A stretch of 64,000 bases of DNA from the NCBI RefSeq assembly GCF_014199625.1, contig NZ_JACHNY010000001.1, positions 1-64,000 of the forward strand, in the 5' to 3' direction. The notes beneath the pieces are model-generated. The model searched no databases and was not told the DNA's origin. It was given only the letters and a program-made list of their open reading frames with translations. A program made the translations under genes and the position numbers. Origin of the DNA: Sphingomonas abaci (lineage in GTDB: Bacteria > Pseudomonadota > Alphaproteobacteria > Sphingomonadales > Sphingomonadaceae). Below, piece by piece: positions 40,993 through 50,617 of this stretch. Position 1 is the stretch's first letter. Every line of letters begins with the position of its first letter.

Positions 40993-42212
40993 CCCGGCCC
41001 CGTCGCGCCGGGCGTGGGGGTGGCCGCCGGCGCCGCCGGCCGGCGGATGCGCAGCGCCGCGCCGCTGCCCGACACCTCGTAGCCGCGCGAGCGGAGCGCG
41101 GTGGCGAAGGCGGCGGGATCGTCGACGAACACGCGCATCAGCGACACGCCGCCCAGCGCCAGGCTGGTGGTGCTCGCCGACCGAACCCCCGGCAGGGAGC
41201 GGATCAGCGCCTCGCTATTGGCGACGCTGCTGGTGCCGGGCGTGTCATATTGCACCGTCACCGGCACCGCGTTCGACGCGGCGATGTCGGCGAGCAGCGT
41301 ATCGATGGTCGGCTCCGCCACGGGCGCGGGTACGGGCGCCGGTTCGGGTGGTGGCGACAGGCTGGCGTCCGGGCTCAGCCGGCCGCCCCGCAGCGCGTTC
41401 TGGTAGATCGAATCGAGCCGCGCGACGCCCGCGTCCATCAACTGCGCTAGGCCGCCGGCGCTGCCGACGCGCAGGGTGACCCGGCCGAGCAGCACATTGT
41501 CCGGTCCGTGCCGCGCCTCGAACACGCCGATGACCGGGCCGCCGGGCCATTGTCGGCTGAGCCGCACGGTCGGGATCAGCACATCGGACGCGCCATATTG
41601 GTCGAGGATCGCCCGCCACCAGCCACGCCCCGGCCGGCCGACCTGCCCGCTGTTCAGCAGCAGCGAATCGGGCCCCGTGCCGGCGGGGCGGACATAGTCG
41701 ATGCGGCTGTCGCCGGTCCGGAACCGGGCCCAGGCCTCCTGCCAGGGCGTCCGCCGCTCGAACACCTGACCGGTGCCGCCCTGCCAGATCAGCGGCACGA
41801 CCAGCATCGGCGGCGAGCGGTCGGCATAGGCCGAAATGCCGAGCAGCCCGGCCGCCCGCCCGCGATCGAACAACACGCCCAGCCGCGCGATATAGCGGGT
41901 TGGCCCGATCTGTTCGTTCTCGACGCCGATGCCCGACACGAGCTGGTCGAGCGCGCCATCCGACAGGAGCGTGCCCGGCCCGCCCAGCCGGCGCGACAGC
42001 TGCACCCAGGCCTTGCGCTGCGCCAGCCGCCATCCGCCATAGCGCGCCGCCTCCGCCGTCTTTCCAGAGACATCGACGATGACGCCGGCCACCTCGAACG
42101 CGCTGCCGCTGTCGACCGGGGCGACGCCCCGGCTGCCGCCATCGACCTGGGCGAGCGTGGCGCTGCCGGCGAGAAGGGCGCTGAGGGCCAGGACGGGGAG
42201 AAGACGGCGCAT
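40989..42212 (-). CDS. DUF2066 domain exported protein
   Basis: A 407-residue protein with a signal peptide ([22 protein letters not shown]) and the DUF2066 pattern after it ([37 protein letters not shown]). A Pro/Ala-rich linker near 295-315 separates a second small domain. The family is found in proteobacteria next to hda and purM, but its role is not known. The ATG at 42212 is chosen because it gives a proper signal peptide; the longer in-frame start at 42305 overlaps purM. First gene of the hdaA-ppk-ppx operon. Confidence 0.82.
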   Translation of the reverse strand: MRRLLPVLALSALLAGSATLAQVDGGSRGVAPVDSGSAFEVAGVIVDVSGKTAEAARYGGWRLAQRKAWVQLSRRLGGPGTLLSDGALDQLVSGIGVENEQIGPTRYIARLGVLFDRGRAAGLLGISAYADRSPPMLVVPLIWQGGTGQVFERRTPWQEAWARFRTGDSRIDYVRPAGTGPDSLLLNSGQVGRPGRGWWRAILDQYGASDVLIPTVRLSRQWPGGPVIGVFEARHGPDNVLLGRVTLRVGSAGGLAQLMDAGVARLDSIYQNALRGGRLSPDASLSPPPEPAPVPAPVAEPTIDTLLADIAASNAVPVTVQYDTPGTSSVANSEALIRSLPGVRSASTTSLALGGVSLMRVFVDDPAAFATALRSRGYEVSGSGAALRIRRPAAPAATPTPGATGPG

Positions 42213-42279
42213 AGGATTGCCGCGCCTTTTGCAGGAGGGGGCGTGGAAATCCAAGCGGGATATGGCTAGGCGGGCGAAC

Positions 42280-43407
42280 ATGAGCGACCAGCCCGACTCC
42301 ACCACGCCCGCCGCGCCCCCTTCCGGGGCCTATACCTATGCCGATGCCGGCGTCTCGATCGCCGCCGGCAATGCGCTGGTCCGGGCGATCGCGCCGCTCG
42401 CCCGGTCGACGCGCCGGCCAGGTGCCGATGCCGATTTGGGCGGCTTTGGCGGCATCTTCGACCTGAAGGCGGCCGGCTTCGCCGATCCGCTGCTGGTCGC
42501 CGCCAATGACGGCGTCGGCACCAAGCTGAAACTGGCGATCGAATGGGACCGTCACGAGGGGGTCGGCGTCGACCTGGTCGCGATGTGCGCCAACGACCTG
42601 ATCGTCCAGGGCGCGGAGCCGCTGTTCTTCCTCGACTATTATGCCAGCGGCAAGCTGGAGAACGGCGTCGCCGAGCGAGTCGTCGCGTCGATCGCGGAGG
42701 GCTGCAAACAGGCCGGGTGCGCACTGATCGGCGGCGAGACGGCGGAGATGCCGGGCATGTACGCGCCCGGCGACTATGACCTGGCCGGCTTCTGCGTCGG
42801 CGCGGTCGAGCGCGAACAGCTGCTGACCGGCGCGACCATCGCGGCCGGCGACGTGGTGCTCGGCCTCGCCTCCTCGGGCGTGCACAGCAACGGCTTCTCG
42901 CTGGTCCGCCGCCTCGCCGCCGACAAGGGGTGGAAGCTCGACCGGCCGGCGCTGTTCGACCAGGACCGGTTGATGATCGACGTGCTGATGGCGCCGACGC
43001 GGATCTATGTCGCCAGCCTGTTGCCGCTGCTGCGCGAAGGGAAGATCAAGGGCCTGGCGCATATCACCGGCGGCGGCCTGCTGGAGAACATCCCGCGCGT
43101 GCTGCCCGAGGGCGCGCATGCGGTGATCGACGCCGATGCCTGGCCCCAGCCGCGCTTGATGGCGTTCCTGCAGGCGCAGGGCGGGATCGAGCCGGCGGAG
43201 TTCGCGCGCACCTTCAACTGCGGCATCGGCATGGCGGTGGTCGTCGCGGCCGAAGCGGGGGAGGCCGTAGCCGCGGCGCTGGACGCGGCGGGCGAGACGG
43301 TGTTCGCGATCGGCCGGGTCGAGGCCGGACCGCGCGGCTGCACCGTGCGCGGCTCCGCCGAGACGTGGAGCGCGCGCGCCGACTGGACCGCGACGCACCA
43401 CCAGTGA
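42280..43407 (+). CDS. purM: Phosphoribosylformylglycinamidine cyclo-ligase
   Basis: AIR synthase, the fifth step of purine biosynthesis. The 375-residue protein has [40 protein letters not shown] and [15 protein letters not shown], all diagnostic. The ATG at 42280 gives the usual N-terminus; 42262 is an in-frame alternative. It is divergent from the DUF2066-hdaA operon with a 67-bp shared promoter gap, and purN follows 11 bp after the stop. Confidence 0.95.
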   Translation: MSDQPDSTTPAAPPSGAYTYADAGVSIAAGNALVRAIAPLARSTRRPGADADLGGFGGIFDLKAAGFADPLLVAANDGVGTKLKLAIEWDRHEGVGVDLVAMCANDLIVQGAEPLFFLDYYASGKLENGVAERVVASIAEGCKQAGCALIGGETAEMPGMYAPGDYDLAGFCVGAVEREQLLTGATIAAGDVVLGLASSGVHSNGFSLVRRLAADKGWKLDRPALFDQDRLMIDVLMAPTRIYVASLLPLLREGKIKGLAHITGGGLLENIPRVLPEGAHAVIDADAWPQPRLMAFLQAQGGIEPAEFARTFNCGIGMAVVVAAEAGEAVAAALDAAGETVFAIGRVEAGPRGCTVRGSAETWSARADWTATHHQ

Positions 43408-43418
43408 GCGGGCAGGAG

Positions 43419-44246
43419 ATGAGCGCGCCAGCGATGACCGACCACAAGATCGCCATCCTGATTTCCGGCCGGGGCTCGAACATGATGGCGCTCGTCGAGC
43501 AGGCGCGCGGCTACTCGGTCGTGCTGGTCGCCTCCGACAAGCCCGATGCGCCCGGCCTCGCCTGGGCGCGCGAGCGCGGTCTTGCGACCTGGGCACTGTC
43601 GCCCAGGGGGATCGGCAAGGCCGCCTACGAGGCGCAGCTCGACGCCGCCCTCCGCGCGGCGGGCGTGACGGTGATCGCGCTGGCCGGCTATATGCGGCTG
43701 GTGTCGGACGATTTCGTCGCCCGCTGGCGCGACCGGATCGTCAACATCCATCCCTCGCTGTTACCGCTCTACAAGGGCCTGGACACGCACCGGCGCGCGA
43801 TCGAGGCAGGCGATGCGGAGGGTGGCTGCTCCGTCCATATCGTCACCGAGGAACTGGACGGCGGCCGGCTGCTGGGCCAGGCGCGCGTGCCGATCCTGCC
43901 CGGCGACGATGCCGATACGCTCGCCGCGCGCGTCCTGATCGCCGAACATGCGTTATACCCGCGCACCCTAGCGGAGTTCGTCATGTCCCCAGCCGATCAT
44001 ATCCACGCCTTCGCCACCACGCTGCCCGAGGTCGAGACGCAGGTCGACGGCGACGTCACGCGCTTCCTGGTCGACGGCCGTGAGTTCGCAACGGTCGCCG
44101 GCGACCGGCTGATCCTGCCTGCCGAGATCGCCGGCGAAGCGATCGCCCTGACCGACGCCTTTGACCGGCCGCTGGTCGAGGACCGGATCGCCCGTGCCTG
44201 GGAAGTGACCGCGCCGGACCGGCTGCTGGAGGTCGGCGGCCGATGA
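43419..44246 (+). CDS. purN: Glycinamide ribonucleotide formyltransferase with C-terminal extension
   Basis: Transfers a formyl group from 10-formyl-THF to GAR. Residues 1-190 are the full catalytic domain: ILISGRGSNMMAL, ALAGYMRLVSD and NIHPSLLPLYKGLDTHRRA with the catalytic Asn and His, and HIVTEELDGG with the Asp. About 85 further residues (from MSPADHIHAFATTLPE) form an extra C-terminal region absent from E. coli PurN; its function is unclear. A GTG at 43404 overlapping the purM stop and an ATG at 43434 are alternative starts. It overlaps the next gene by 4 bp. Confidence 0.9.
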   Translation: MSAPAMTDHKIAILISGRGSNMMALVEQARGYSVVLVASDKPDAPGLAWARERGLATWALSPRGIGKAAYEAQLDAALRAAGVTVIALAGYMRLVSDDFVARWRDRIVNIHPSLLPLYKGLDTHRRAIEAGDAEGGCSVHIVTEELDGGRLLGQARVPILPGDDADTLAARVLIAEHALYPRTLAEFVMSPADHIHAFATTLPEVETQVDGDVTRFLVDGREFATVAGDRLILPAEIAGEAIALTDAFDRPLVEDRIARAWEVTAPDRLLEVGGR

Positions 44247-44821
44247 GCGATACGTCGGACCGGCAGGCGCGCCGCCGCTGGCTGACGATCGCGGAGATCG
44301 TCGCGGTGGCAGGCGTGATCATCGCCGGGCTCAGCCTTTGGAACAACTGGCAGGACCGCCGCGACGCCACCGCCACCAAGGCGGCGGAGCGGATCGCCGG
44401 TGCACAGGAGCGCCGCCGCTACGACGTGCAGGGCGTCCCGGGCTCCGGCGGCGAGGCGATCGAGCTGGCATCGGACGACGCGCATCCCCTGACCGATATT
44501 CGCGTCACCTTCCCCGGCGCGCTTGGCGTCGGCACCAAGGACGTGGTCGACCGGCGCATCCCACTCGACTGGTTCGTCGAGCCGCTGCGCAAGGCCACCG
44601 ATGGCGGCGCGGATGAGGGCACGGGGCGCGTGCCGGTGCTGGTCCGCTACACCTATCTGGTCGACGACCGGCCGGTCGCGAAGCGGGCGATCTACGACCT
44701 GGTCTGGCGCAGCCATGGCCGCCCTCTGCGCGGACGCGGCTTTGCACTGGTCGATTTCCGGCTCCGCCAACCCGGCGGTGACCAGGCGCGGCTCGACTCA
44801 CTGTGGCGCGCCGGCCGGTAA
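44243..44821 (+). CDS. Hypothetical single-span membrane protein
   Basis: A 192-residue protein of no recognised family. A basic N-terminus and one transmembrane helix (about 15-34) anchor it; the rest is a soluble, beta-rich-looking domain with many Asp and Arg residues and no cysteine. The ATG overlaps the purN stop (ATGA), so it is probably the third gene of the purMN operon. No sign of a link to purine synthesis can be seen. Confidence 0.65.
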   Translation: MSDTSDRQARRRWLTIAEIVAVAGVIIAGLSLWNNWQDRRDATATKAAERIAGAQERRRYDVQGVPGSGGEAIELASDDAHPLTDIRVTFPGALGVGTKDVVDRRIPLDWFVEPLRKATDGGADEGTGRVPVLVRYTYLVDDRPVAKRAIYDLVWRSHGRPLRGRGFALVDFRLRQPGGDQARLDSLWRAGR

Positions 44822-44840
44822 GGGCGAACAAATATACATC

Positions 44841-44870
44841 AATTGAGCGACATCACTTTTGTCGCCAATT
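44841..44870. promoter_or_regulatory. Interrupted palindrome upstream of the GAF gene
   Basis: GCGACA (44847-44852) and TGTCGC (44860-44865), extended by AATT on both outer sides, form an imperfect dyad in an AT-rich stretch, 66 bp before the GAF gene. It could be an operator. Confidence 0.35.
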
Positions 44871-44935
44871 TGACCGAAGCTTAACCTTTCACCGCCAGCT
44901 ATGGCCGGTCCCTCCACGCTCGCGGTGACCGGTCA

Positions 44936-45487
44936 ATGTTCAAGAATCTGATGCGCGAACGCCGGCGAGCCGTGGCCGTCCACGGCCTCCACGTGCTCGA
45001 CACCCCGGCCGAGCAGGCGTTCGACCGCTTCGTCCGCGCCGCGGCCGATGCGTTCGACGCCCCTATTGCCGCGCTGTCCCTGATCTACGACGACCGGCAA
45101 TGGTTCAAGGCAGCGCACGGACTGGCGATGGACTGCATTCCGCGCAGCAGCGGCTTCTGCGGTTTCGCGCTTGACCGGCCCGACGTGCTGGAGGTGTGCG
45201 ACGCCCGCGCCGATCCGCGCTTCGCCAGCCTGCCGCCGGTGGTCGAGGCGCCCTTCGCGCGTTATTATATCGGCGCGCCGCTGCGGTTACTGAGCGGCAT
45301 CGATGTCGGCGCGCTCTGCGTGATCGACACCGTGCCGCGCGTCCCCGCCTCCGCCGACCAGAAGGCCTATCTGCTGGCGCTCGCGCGCCAGGCGATGCTG
45401 GCGCTGGAGACGCGCGGCGAGGTCTGGAACGACGTCCAGGATGCGGCACGCGCGGGCCTGGCGGGTGGCGGGACCGGTCTGGCATGA
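44936..45487 (+). CDS. GAF-domain sensor protein
   Basis: A 183-residue stand-alone GAF domain (about 20-165): HVLDTPAEQAFDRFVRAAAD, then IAALSLIYDDRQWFKAAHGL and a hallmark FCGFALDRPDVLEVCDA, the arrangement seen in GAF proteins that precede GGDEF proteins. Ligand unknown; Cys 67 and Cys 74 are conserved-looking. Its stop overlaps the ATG of the MHYT-GGDEF-EAL gene, so the GAF protein may sense a signal for that partner. Confidence 0.82.
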   Translation: MFKNLMRERRRAVAVHGLHVLDTPAEQAFDRFVRAAADAFDAPIAALSLIYDDRQWFKAAHGLAMDCIPRSSGFCGFALDRPDVLEVCDARADPRFASLPPVVEAPFARYYIGAPLRLLSGIDVGALCVIDTVPRVPASADQKAYLLALARQAMLALETRGEVWNDVQDAARAGLAGGGTGLA

Positions 45488-47532
45488 AGCGGGTCGCGCT
45501 GTGCCTGTTTCAGGAGCACGACCCCTATTTGGTCGCGGCGGCGCTGCTGGTCTGCCTGGTCGGCTCGGCCGCGGTGATCGAGCTGGTCGAGCGGGTCCGC
45601 TCGGCGGTCGGACGGCGCCATGCCGGTTGGGTGTTCCTGGCCGCGACCGGCACCGGCACGATGGTCTGGTGCACGCATTTCGTCGCGATGATGGCCTTCC
45701 GCAGCCATGCGCCGGTCGTCCTCGATCCGCCGCTCACCCTGGTGTCGTTACTGGTCGCGATCGTCGCTTCGGCGCCGGGGATCGAGATCGTCGGCCGTAA
45801 CCGGTCCTGGGCGCTGGCGGGCGGCGCGCTGATCGGCGCGTCGATCGCGGCGATGCACTATATCGGCATGGCCGCCTATCGCATCGACGGGATCGTCCAC
45901 TGGGATATGCGCTATGTCGCGGCGTCCGTCATGCTGGCGATGCTGCTCGGGGCGGCGGCGTTCGGTACCTTGGTCGGCCAGCACCGCAGACGGCGCATCA
46001 TCGCCGGCGGACTGCTGGGCCTGGCGGTCGCCGCGCTCCACTTCACCGGCATGGCGGCGATGTCGATCGCGGTGCTGGACCTGAATGGCGGCCTGTCGCC
46101 GACGACGATGACCGTGCTTGGCATGACCACGGCGGTCGCCGGCCTGCTGGTGCTCGGCTGTGCCGCGGTCAGCGCGCTGATCGACGAGCATAGCCAGGAC
46201 GAAGCCTTCCGCCGCTTGCGCCACATGGCGCTGCACGACGGCCTGACCGACTTGCCCAACCGCATGAGCTTCAACGAGGAATTGGCGCGCCGCCTGGCGA
46301 TGAAGGGCGGCCGGCCGTGCATGGCGGTGATCATGCTCGACCTCTCGCGGTTCAAGGCGGTCAACGATACCTATGGCCACCAAGCCGGCGACCAGTTGCT
46401 GACCGCGCTGGCCGCGCGGCTGACCGCGACATTGCTTCCGGGCGAGATCGTGGCGCGGCTGGGCGGCGACGAGTTCGGCGCGCTGATTTCCTACGATACG
46501 CCCGACCAGCTCGCCGGCTTCCTGGGGCGGCTCGGAGCGGTCTTCGTACCGCCCTTCCAATTCGAGCGGTTCACCGCCTCGATCGGCACAAATATCGGCG
46601 TCGCGCTCGCTATCCATGATGGTCGTGACCAGGACACGCTGCTCGCCAAGGCCGATCTCGCCATGTACCGCGCCAAGTCGGCGCATTCGGACCAGCCCTG
46701 TTTCTACGACTCGGCGATGGACGATGCGGTGCGCGACCGGCGCGAGCTGGCCTGCGACCTGCGGGCCGCCGTCCAGGCGGGGGCATTCCATCTCCATTTC
46801 CAGGTGCAGGCCGAAATTGCGACCGGGCGCGTGACCGGCTATGAGGCGCTGCTTCGCTGGACGCATCCATCGCGGGGGCCGATCTCACCGGCCAAGTTCA
46901 TCCCGCTGGCGGAGGAGAATGGCGACATCGTGCCGCTCAGCGTCTGGGTGCTGCGCGAGGCCTGTTTCCAAGCCGCCTTGTGGCCCGATCCGCACATCGT
47001 GTCGGTCAACCTGTCGCCGCTCCACCTGGCGGACCCGCAACTGATCGCCATGGTGCGCGCGGCTTTGGACGAGAGCGGCCTGCCCGCCGAACGGCTGCTG
47101 CTGGAGCTGACCGAGAGCGCGATCATCCGCGACCGGCGTTACGCGCTGCGACAGCTCGCCGCCTTGAAGGCGATGGGCATCGCGATCGCGCTCGACGATT
47201 TCGGTGTCGGCTATTCTTCGCTCGACGTGCTGCGCTCCTTCCCCTTCGACCGGATCAAGCTCGACTCCTCCTTCGTCGCGGAGATCGAACGTAGCGAGCA
47301 GGCGGTGGCGATCCTGCGCTCGGTGGTCGCGCCCGGCACGATCCTTGACATGCCCGTTCTGGCCGAGGGGATCGAACGTCCCGCTCAGCTTGCCATCGTC
47401 GCGCGCGAGGGATGTTCGGCGATCCAGGGTTATCTGATCGGCCGGCCGTCGCACCGGCCCGCCGACCCGGACAAGGTCGAGGACCTGATGCAGCTCGGCC
47501 CCCGCGTCCTCCGCCAGGCCCTGGTGTCCTGA
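45484..47532 (+). CDS. MHYT-GGDEF-EAL membrane c-di-GMP protein
   Basis: A 682-residue membrane protein. The N-terminal MHYT domain (about 10-235) has seven hydrophobic segments and three motif copies, CTHF (63-66), MHYI (124-127) and LHFT (185-188), which in this family are proposed to bind copper and sense O2, CO or NO. Then a GGDEF domain with intact GGDEF (327-331) and an EAL domain with EALLRW (454-459), ELTESAI and DDFGVGYSSL. Both c-di-GMP synthesis and breakdown look possible. The second Asp of the usual DLDxFK is Ser (DLSRFK). Co-translated with the GAF gene (ATGA). Confidence 0.92.
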   Translation: MKRVALCLFQEHDPYLVAAALLVCLVGSAAVIELVERVRSAVGRRHAGWVFLAATGTGTMVWCTHFVAMMAFRSHAPVVLDPPLTLVSLLVAIVASAPGIEIVGRNRSWALAGGALIGASIAAMHYIGMAAYRIDGIVHWDMRYVAASVMLAMLLGAAAFGTLVGQHRRRRIIAGGLLGLAVAALHFTGMAAMSIAVLDLNGGLSPTTMTVLGMTTAVAGLLVLGCAAVSALIDEHSQDEAFRRLRHMALHDGLTDLPNRMSFNEELARRLAMKGGRPCMAVIMLDLSRFKAVNDTYGHQAGDQLLTALAARLTATLLPGEIVARLGGDEFGALISYDTPDQLAGFLGRLGAVFVPPFQFERFTASIGTNIGVALAIHDGRDQDTLLAKADLAMYRAKSAHSDQPCFYDSAMDDAVRDRRELACDLRAAVQAGAFHLHFQVQAEIATGRVTGYEALLRWTHPSRGPISPAKFIPLAEENGDIVPLSVWVLREACFQAALWPDPHIVSVNLSPLHLADPQLIAMVRAALDESGLPAERLLLELTESAIIRDRRYALRQLAALKAMGIAIALDDFGVGYSSLDVLRSFPFDRIKLDSSFVAEIERSEQAVAILRSVVAPGTILDMPVLAEGIERPAQLAIVAREGCSAIQGYLIGRPSHRPADPDKVEDLMQLGPRVLRQALVS

Positions 47533-47582
47533 CGCCGGCCCGCGTCTTGTCAGAGTCCTGTGACGGGCGTAGCGCCCTTGGC

Positions 47583-49019
47583 ATGACTCAGGCTTCCCAG
47601 ATCGTTTCCGAACTCGACCGGCTTTACACGGCTTCGGTGGAGCGGCTGCAAGCCGCGCTCACCGCCTATCTGCGCGACGGCACCATTCCTTCGGCCGACA
47701 GCCGGCGCGACGGCAGCTTCGCCTATCCCGAGATCCACCTGCGCTTTCGCGGCCAGGAATCCCGGCCGACGCCGCCGCGCTCGTTCGGCCGGCTGGTGTC
47801 GCCGGGCGACTATCGGATCAGCGTCACCAAGCCGGCGATCTTCGCCGACTACCTGACCGAGCAGCTGACCCTGTTGATCGAGGATTTCGACGTCGAGGTC
47901 AGCGCGGCGGAGGGACGGCAGGAAATCCCCTTCCCCTATGTGCTCGATCCCGGCCATGCGCTGAGCCTCGACCAGGTGTCCGCATCGGAGCTGGCGCGCT
48001 GGTTCCCGGCGACCGAGCTGGCGCATATCGGCGATGAAATCGCCGACGGCCTGTGGATGACCGTCGACGGCACGCGGCCGCTGGCGCTGTTCGATGGCCT
48101 GCGCACCGATTTCAGCCTGGCGCGGCTGCGCCATTACATGGGCACGCCGGCCGAGCATGTGCAGCGCTTCGTGCTGTTCACCAACTATCACCGCTATGTC
48201 GACGAATTCGTCCGCTGGGCGGCGTCCCAACTGGGCGAGGGCAGCCGCTTCACGGCGCTGTCCGGTGCCGGCAACGTGATGATCCACCGGCCCGACGATG
48301 TCGACACGATCGTCACCGACAGTGCGTGGCGACGGCATCAGATGCCCGCCTATCACCTGATGGCGGACGACCAGACCGGGATCACCCTGGTCAATATCGG
48401 CGTGGGGCCTTCCAACGCGAAGACGATCTGCGACCATCTGGCGGTGATGCGGCCCGAGGCGTGGCTGATGATCGGCCATTGCGGCGGCCTGCGCCCGTCG
48501 CAGCGGATCGGCGACTATGTGCTGGCGCACGCCTATCTGCGCGACGACCATGTGCTCGACGACGTGCTGCCGCCGGAGATCCCGGTTCCCGCCATCGCCG
48601 AGGTGCAGGTGGCGATGGCCAAGGCGGCGGAGATCGTCTCCGGCCAGTCGGGCGAGGAGTTGAAGCGCCGCCTGCGCACCGGCACGATCGTCACCACCGA
48701 CGACCGCAACTGGGAGCTGCGCTATTCGCAATCGGCCCTGCGCTTCTCACTCAGCCGCGCGGTCGGGATCGACATGGAGTCGGCGACGATCGCGGCGCAG
48801 GGCTACCGCTTCCGCGTGCCGTACGGGACGCTGCTGTGCGTATCCGACAAGCCGCTGCACGGCGAGCTGAAGCTGCCGGGTCAGGCCAATCGCTTCTATG
48901 AACGGGCAATCAGCGAACATATGCGGATCGGCATCCAGGCTTGCGAGCAGCTTCGGCTGGAGGGCGACCGGCTGCACTCGCGCAAGCTGCGCGCGTTCAA
49001 CGAGCCACCCTTCCGCTGA
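47583..49019 (+). CDS. amn: AMP nucleosidase
   Basis: Splits AMP into adenine and ribose 5-phosphate. The 478-residue protein has the AMN-specific N-terminal domain and a C-terminal purine-nucleoside-phosphorylase-like domain with NIGVGPSNAKTICDH, MIGHCGGLRPSQRIGDYVLA and GIDMESATIAAQGYRF, the ribose and purine site. Stand-alone by spacing: 50 bp after the c-di-GMP gene and 80 bp before the histone-like gene. It would adjust AMP and adenine pools; activation by ATP and inhibition by phosphate are known for the E. coli enzyme. Confidence 0.94.
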   Translation: MTQASQIVSELDRLYTASVERLQAALTAYLRDGTIPSADSRRDGSFAYPEIHLRFRGQESRPTPPRSFGRLVSPGDYRISVTKPAIFADYLTEQLTLLIEDFDVEVSAAEGRQEIPFPYVLDPGHALSLDQVSASELARWFPATELAHIGDEIADGLWMTVDGTRPLALFDGLRTDFSLARLRHYMGTPAEHVQRFVLFTNYHRYVDEFVRWAASQLGEGSRFTALSGAGNVMIHRPDDVDTIVTDSAWRRHQMPAYHLMADDQTGITLVNIGVGPSNAKTICDHLAVMRPEAWLMIGHCGGLRPSQRIGDYVLAHAYLRDDHVLDDVLPPEIPVPAIAEVQVAMAKAAEIVSGQSGEELKRRLRTGTIVTTDDRNWELRYSQSALRFSLSRAVGIDMESATIAAQGYRFRVPYGTLLCVSDKPLHGELKLPGQANRFYERAISEHMRIGIQACEQLRLEGDRLHSRKLRAFNEPPFR

Positions 49020-49099
49020 CCGCTGGCCGGAACCAGGCCGGGCAACCTCGCCCACCCGCCAGCGTTACGCCCCCCGATCATAGCTCAGGGACAGCGACC

Positions 49100-49585
49100 A
49101 TGGCCGACAAGGACAAGCCGGGCGGCGACACGCCCAAGACGCCACGCCGCCGCGCCACGACGCCGGCCAAGGCCGCCGCCAAGTCGCGCCCGTCGCGCAA
49201 GGCCAAGAGCAAGGGCGGGGATGCGGCGCTGGATGCGACCATGGCGACCAAATCCAAGGCGAAGCCGGCCCCCAAGCCGCGCAGCAGCAAACGCAGCGCC
49301 GCCAAGACCGGTGCCAAGCGCAGCCGGACGGCGGCGGCCGCCGCGCCCGCCCCCGTAGTGAAGGGCGGATCGCTGCGCGACTCGCTCGACCGTTTCGGCG
49401 ACCGGGTCCGCGGTCCCTGGGGCGCGGCGGCGATCGCGGGGGGCCTGGCCGCGGCGGCGGCGCTCCTGTCGCTGCGTGGCAGCACCGCCAGGCCCGAGAA
49501 TCCCGCCAAGCCCGAAAAGGATCGGCCCGGCAGCGACGATGCCGCGACCGGGGCGTCTGAAGGCGAGGCCCCGGACGAGGCCTGA
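49100..49585 (+). CDS. Histone-H1-like basic protein with hydrophobic segment and acidic tail
   Basis: A 161-residue low-complexity protein. Residues 1-80 are rich in Lys, Ala, Pro and Arg, as in bacterial H1-like DNA-binding proteins. Residues 105-125 (GPWGAAAIAGGLAAAAALLS) are hydrophobic enough for a membrane helix, and 131-161 are Glu/Asp-rich. The mix suggests a DNA- or polyanion-binding protein tethered to the membrane, but this is inference. ORF strength relies on composition and frame only; GC-rich Lys/Ala sequence can keep a frame open by chance. Confidence 0.6.
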   Translation: MADKDKPGGDTPKTPRRRATTPAKAAAKSRPSRKAKSKGGDAALDATMATKSKAKPAPKPRSSKRSAAKTGAKRSRTAAAAAPAPVVKGGSLRDSLDRFGDRVRGPWGAAAIAGGLAAAAALLSLRGSTARPENPAKPEKDRPGSDDAATGASEGEAPDEA

Positions 49586-49637
49586 CATCGCGACCCGGAC
49601 GGGGGCGCGACCTTGGTCATGCCGCCGCAACCATTTC

Positions 49638-49658
49638 GGCGAAGGCGCGCCCTTCGCC
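49638..49658. terminator. Hairpin between histone-like and hydrolase genes
   Basis: GGCGAAGG (49638-49645) and CCTTCGCC (49651-49658) pair perfectly with a 5-base loop in the 180-bp convergent gap. No T run follows. The rest of the gap shows no other feature. Confidence 0.5.
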
Positions 49659-49765
49659 AAACCGAACCTACCCACCCCGCTTGCGCCGGGTGGTGCGTCG
49701 TCCCGGGCGGCGAACCGGCGACAGCGCAGACGCGGCCATCACCCGAGCCTGCCCCATGCCGCACC

Positions 49766-50524
49766 CTACCCCGCCAGGAATGCGGCGATCGCCGCACCCA
49801 GTTCGGGCTTCACCACCGAGCTCATGTGATTGCCCGGCACCTCAACATAGCGCCCCTGCGGCAGCGTCGCCGCCAGATCCTGCGCCGAGCCATTGTCATG
49901 GTCGTCGACTCCCGCCACCACCAGCGCCGGCAGGTCGAAGCCATGCAGCGCCGCCAGCGGCGTGTCGGTGAAGGTGCTGAGGATGCCGAGCAGCGCCTTG
50001 GCATCGCCCCTGGTGCTCTTCAGGAACGCTTCCGCCAGCCATTCGGGCGAGCCGCGCTCGTGCTGGCCCAGCCGGGTCAGGATGTTGCGGAAATGGTCGA
50101 CGCGGCGATGCGTGTCGGTCAGCCCCTCCAGCCCCATGCCGGCGAAGATCGCGCGGCGCGGCCGGGCGCCCGTGGCGATCATCCGCGCCACCGTGCGGGC
50201 GCCCAGCGAATAGCCGCCCAGATCATAGTCGGTCAGGCCCAGATGCTCGATCAGCGCATGGCCGTCGCGAGTGAGCGCGTCGGGCGGATAGGCGGCGGCG
50301 TCGTGCGGGCGGTCGCTTTCGCCATGCGCGCGCAGGTCCGGCATGATGACACGGAATCCCGCCGCCGCGATCCGTTCGGCATGGCCGTAGCGGATCCAAT
50401 TGGTCGCGGCGTCGGAGAAATAGCCATGGATCAGCACCACCGGCCGCCCGCTCCCCAGCTCGCGCCAGGCGATGCAGTGGTTGTCGAAGCTCGGCAGGAA
50501 GCGGGTCGCGGTCGGTTCGGTCAT
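49766..50524 (-). CDS. Alpha/beta hydrolase
   Basis: A 252-residue alpha/beta-hydrolase-fold protein. VVLIHGYFSDA gives the oxyanion region, GYSLGA the nucleophile Ser 106, VAGVDDHDNG the acid residue and PGNHMSS the catalytic His. The family includes esterases, lipases and haloalkane dehalogenases, so the substrate cannot be stated. Stand-alone, divergent from chvI. Confidence 0.85.
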   Translation of the reverse strand: MTEPTATRFLPSFDNHCIAWRELGSGRPVVLIHGYFSDAATNWIRYGHAERIAAAGFRVIMPDLRAHGESDRPHDAAAYPPDALTRDGHALIEHLGLTDYDLGGYSLGARTVARMIATGARPRRAIFAGMGLEGLTDTHRRVDHFRNILTRLGQHERGSPEWLAEAFLKSTRGDAKALLGILSTFTDTPLAALHGFDLPALVVAGVDDHDNGSAQDLAATLPQGRYVEVPGNHMSSVVKPELGAAIAAFLAG

Positions 50525-50617
50525 GCGCCCGGCTCTACGCCATTTCGATGGGCCTGCCAGCCGCTATCCGCGTGGTTTTCATTGCCAAGGGCGTGACGCC
50601 CGCCTAGCGCGGATCGC

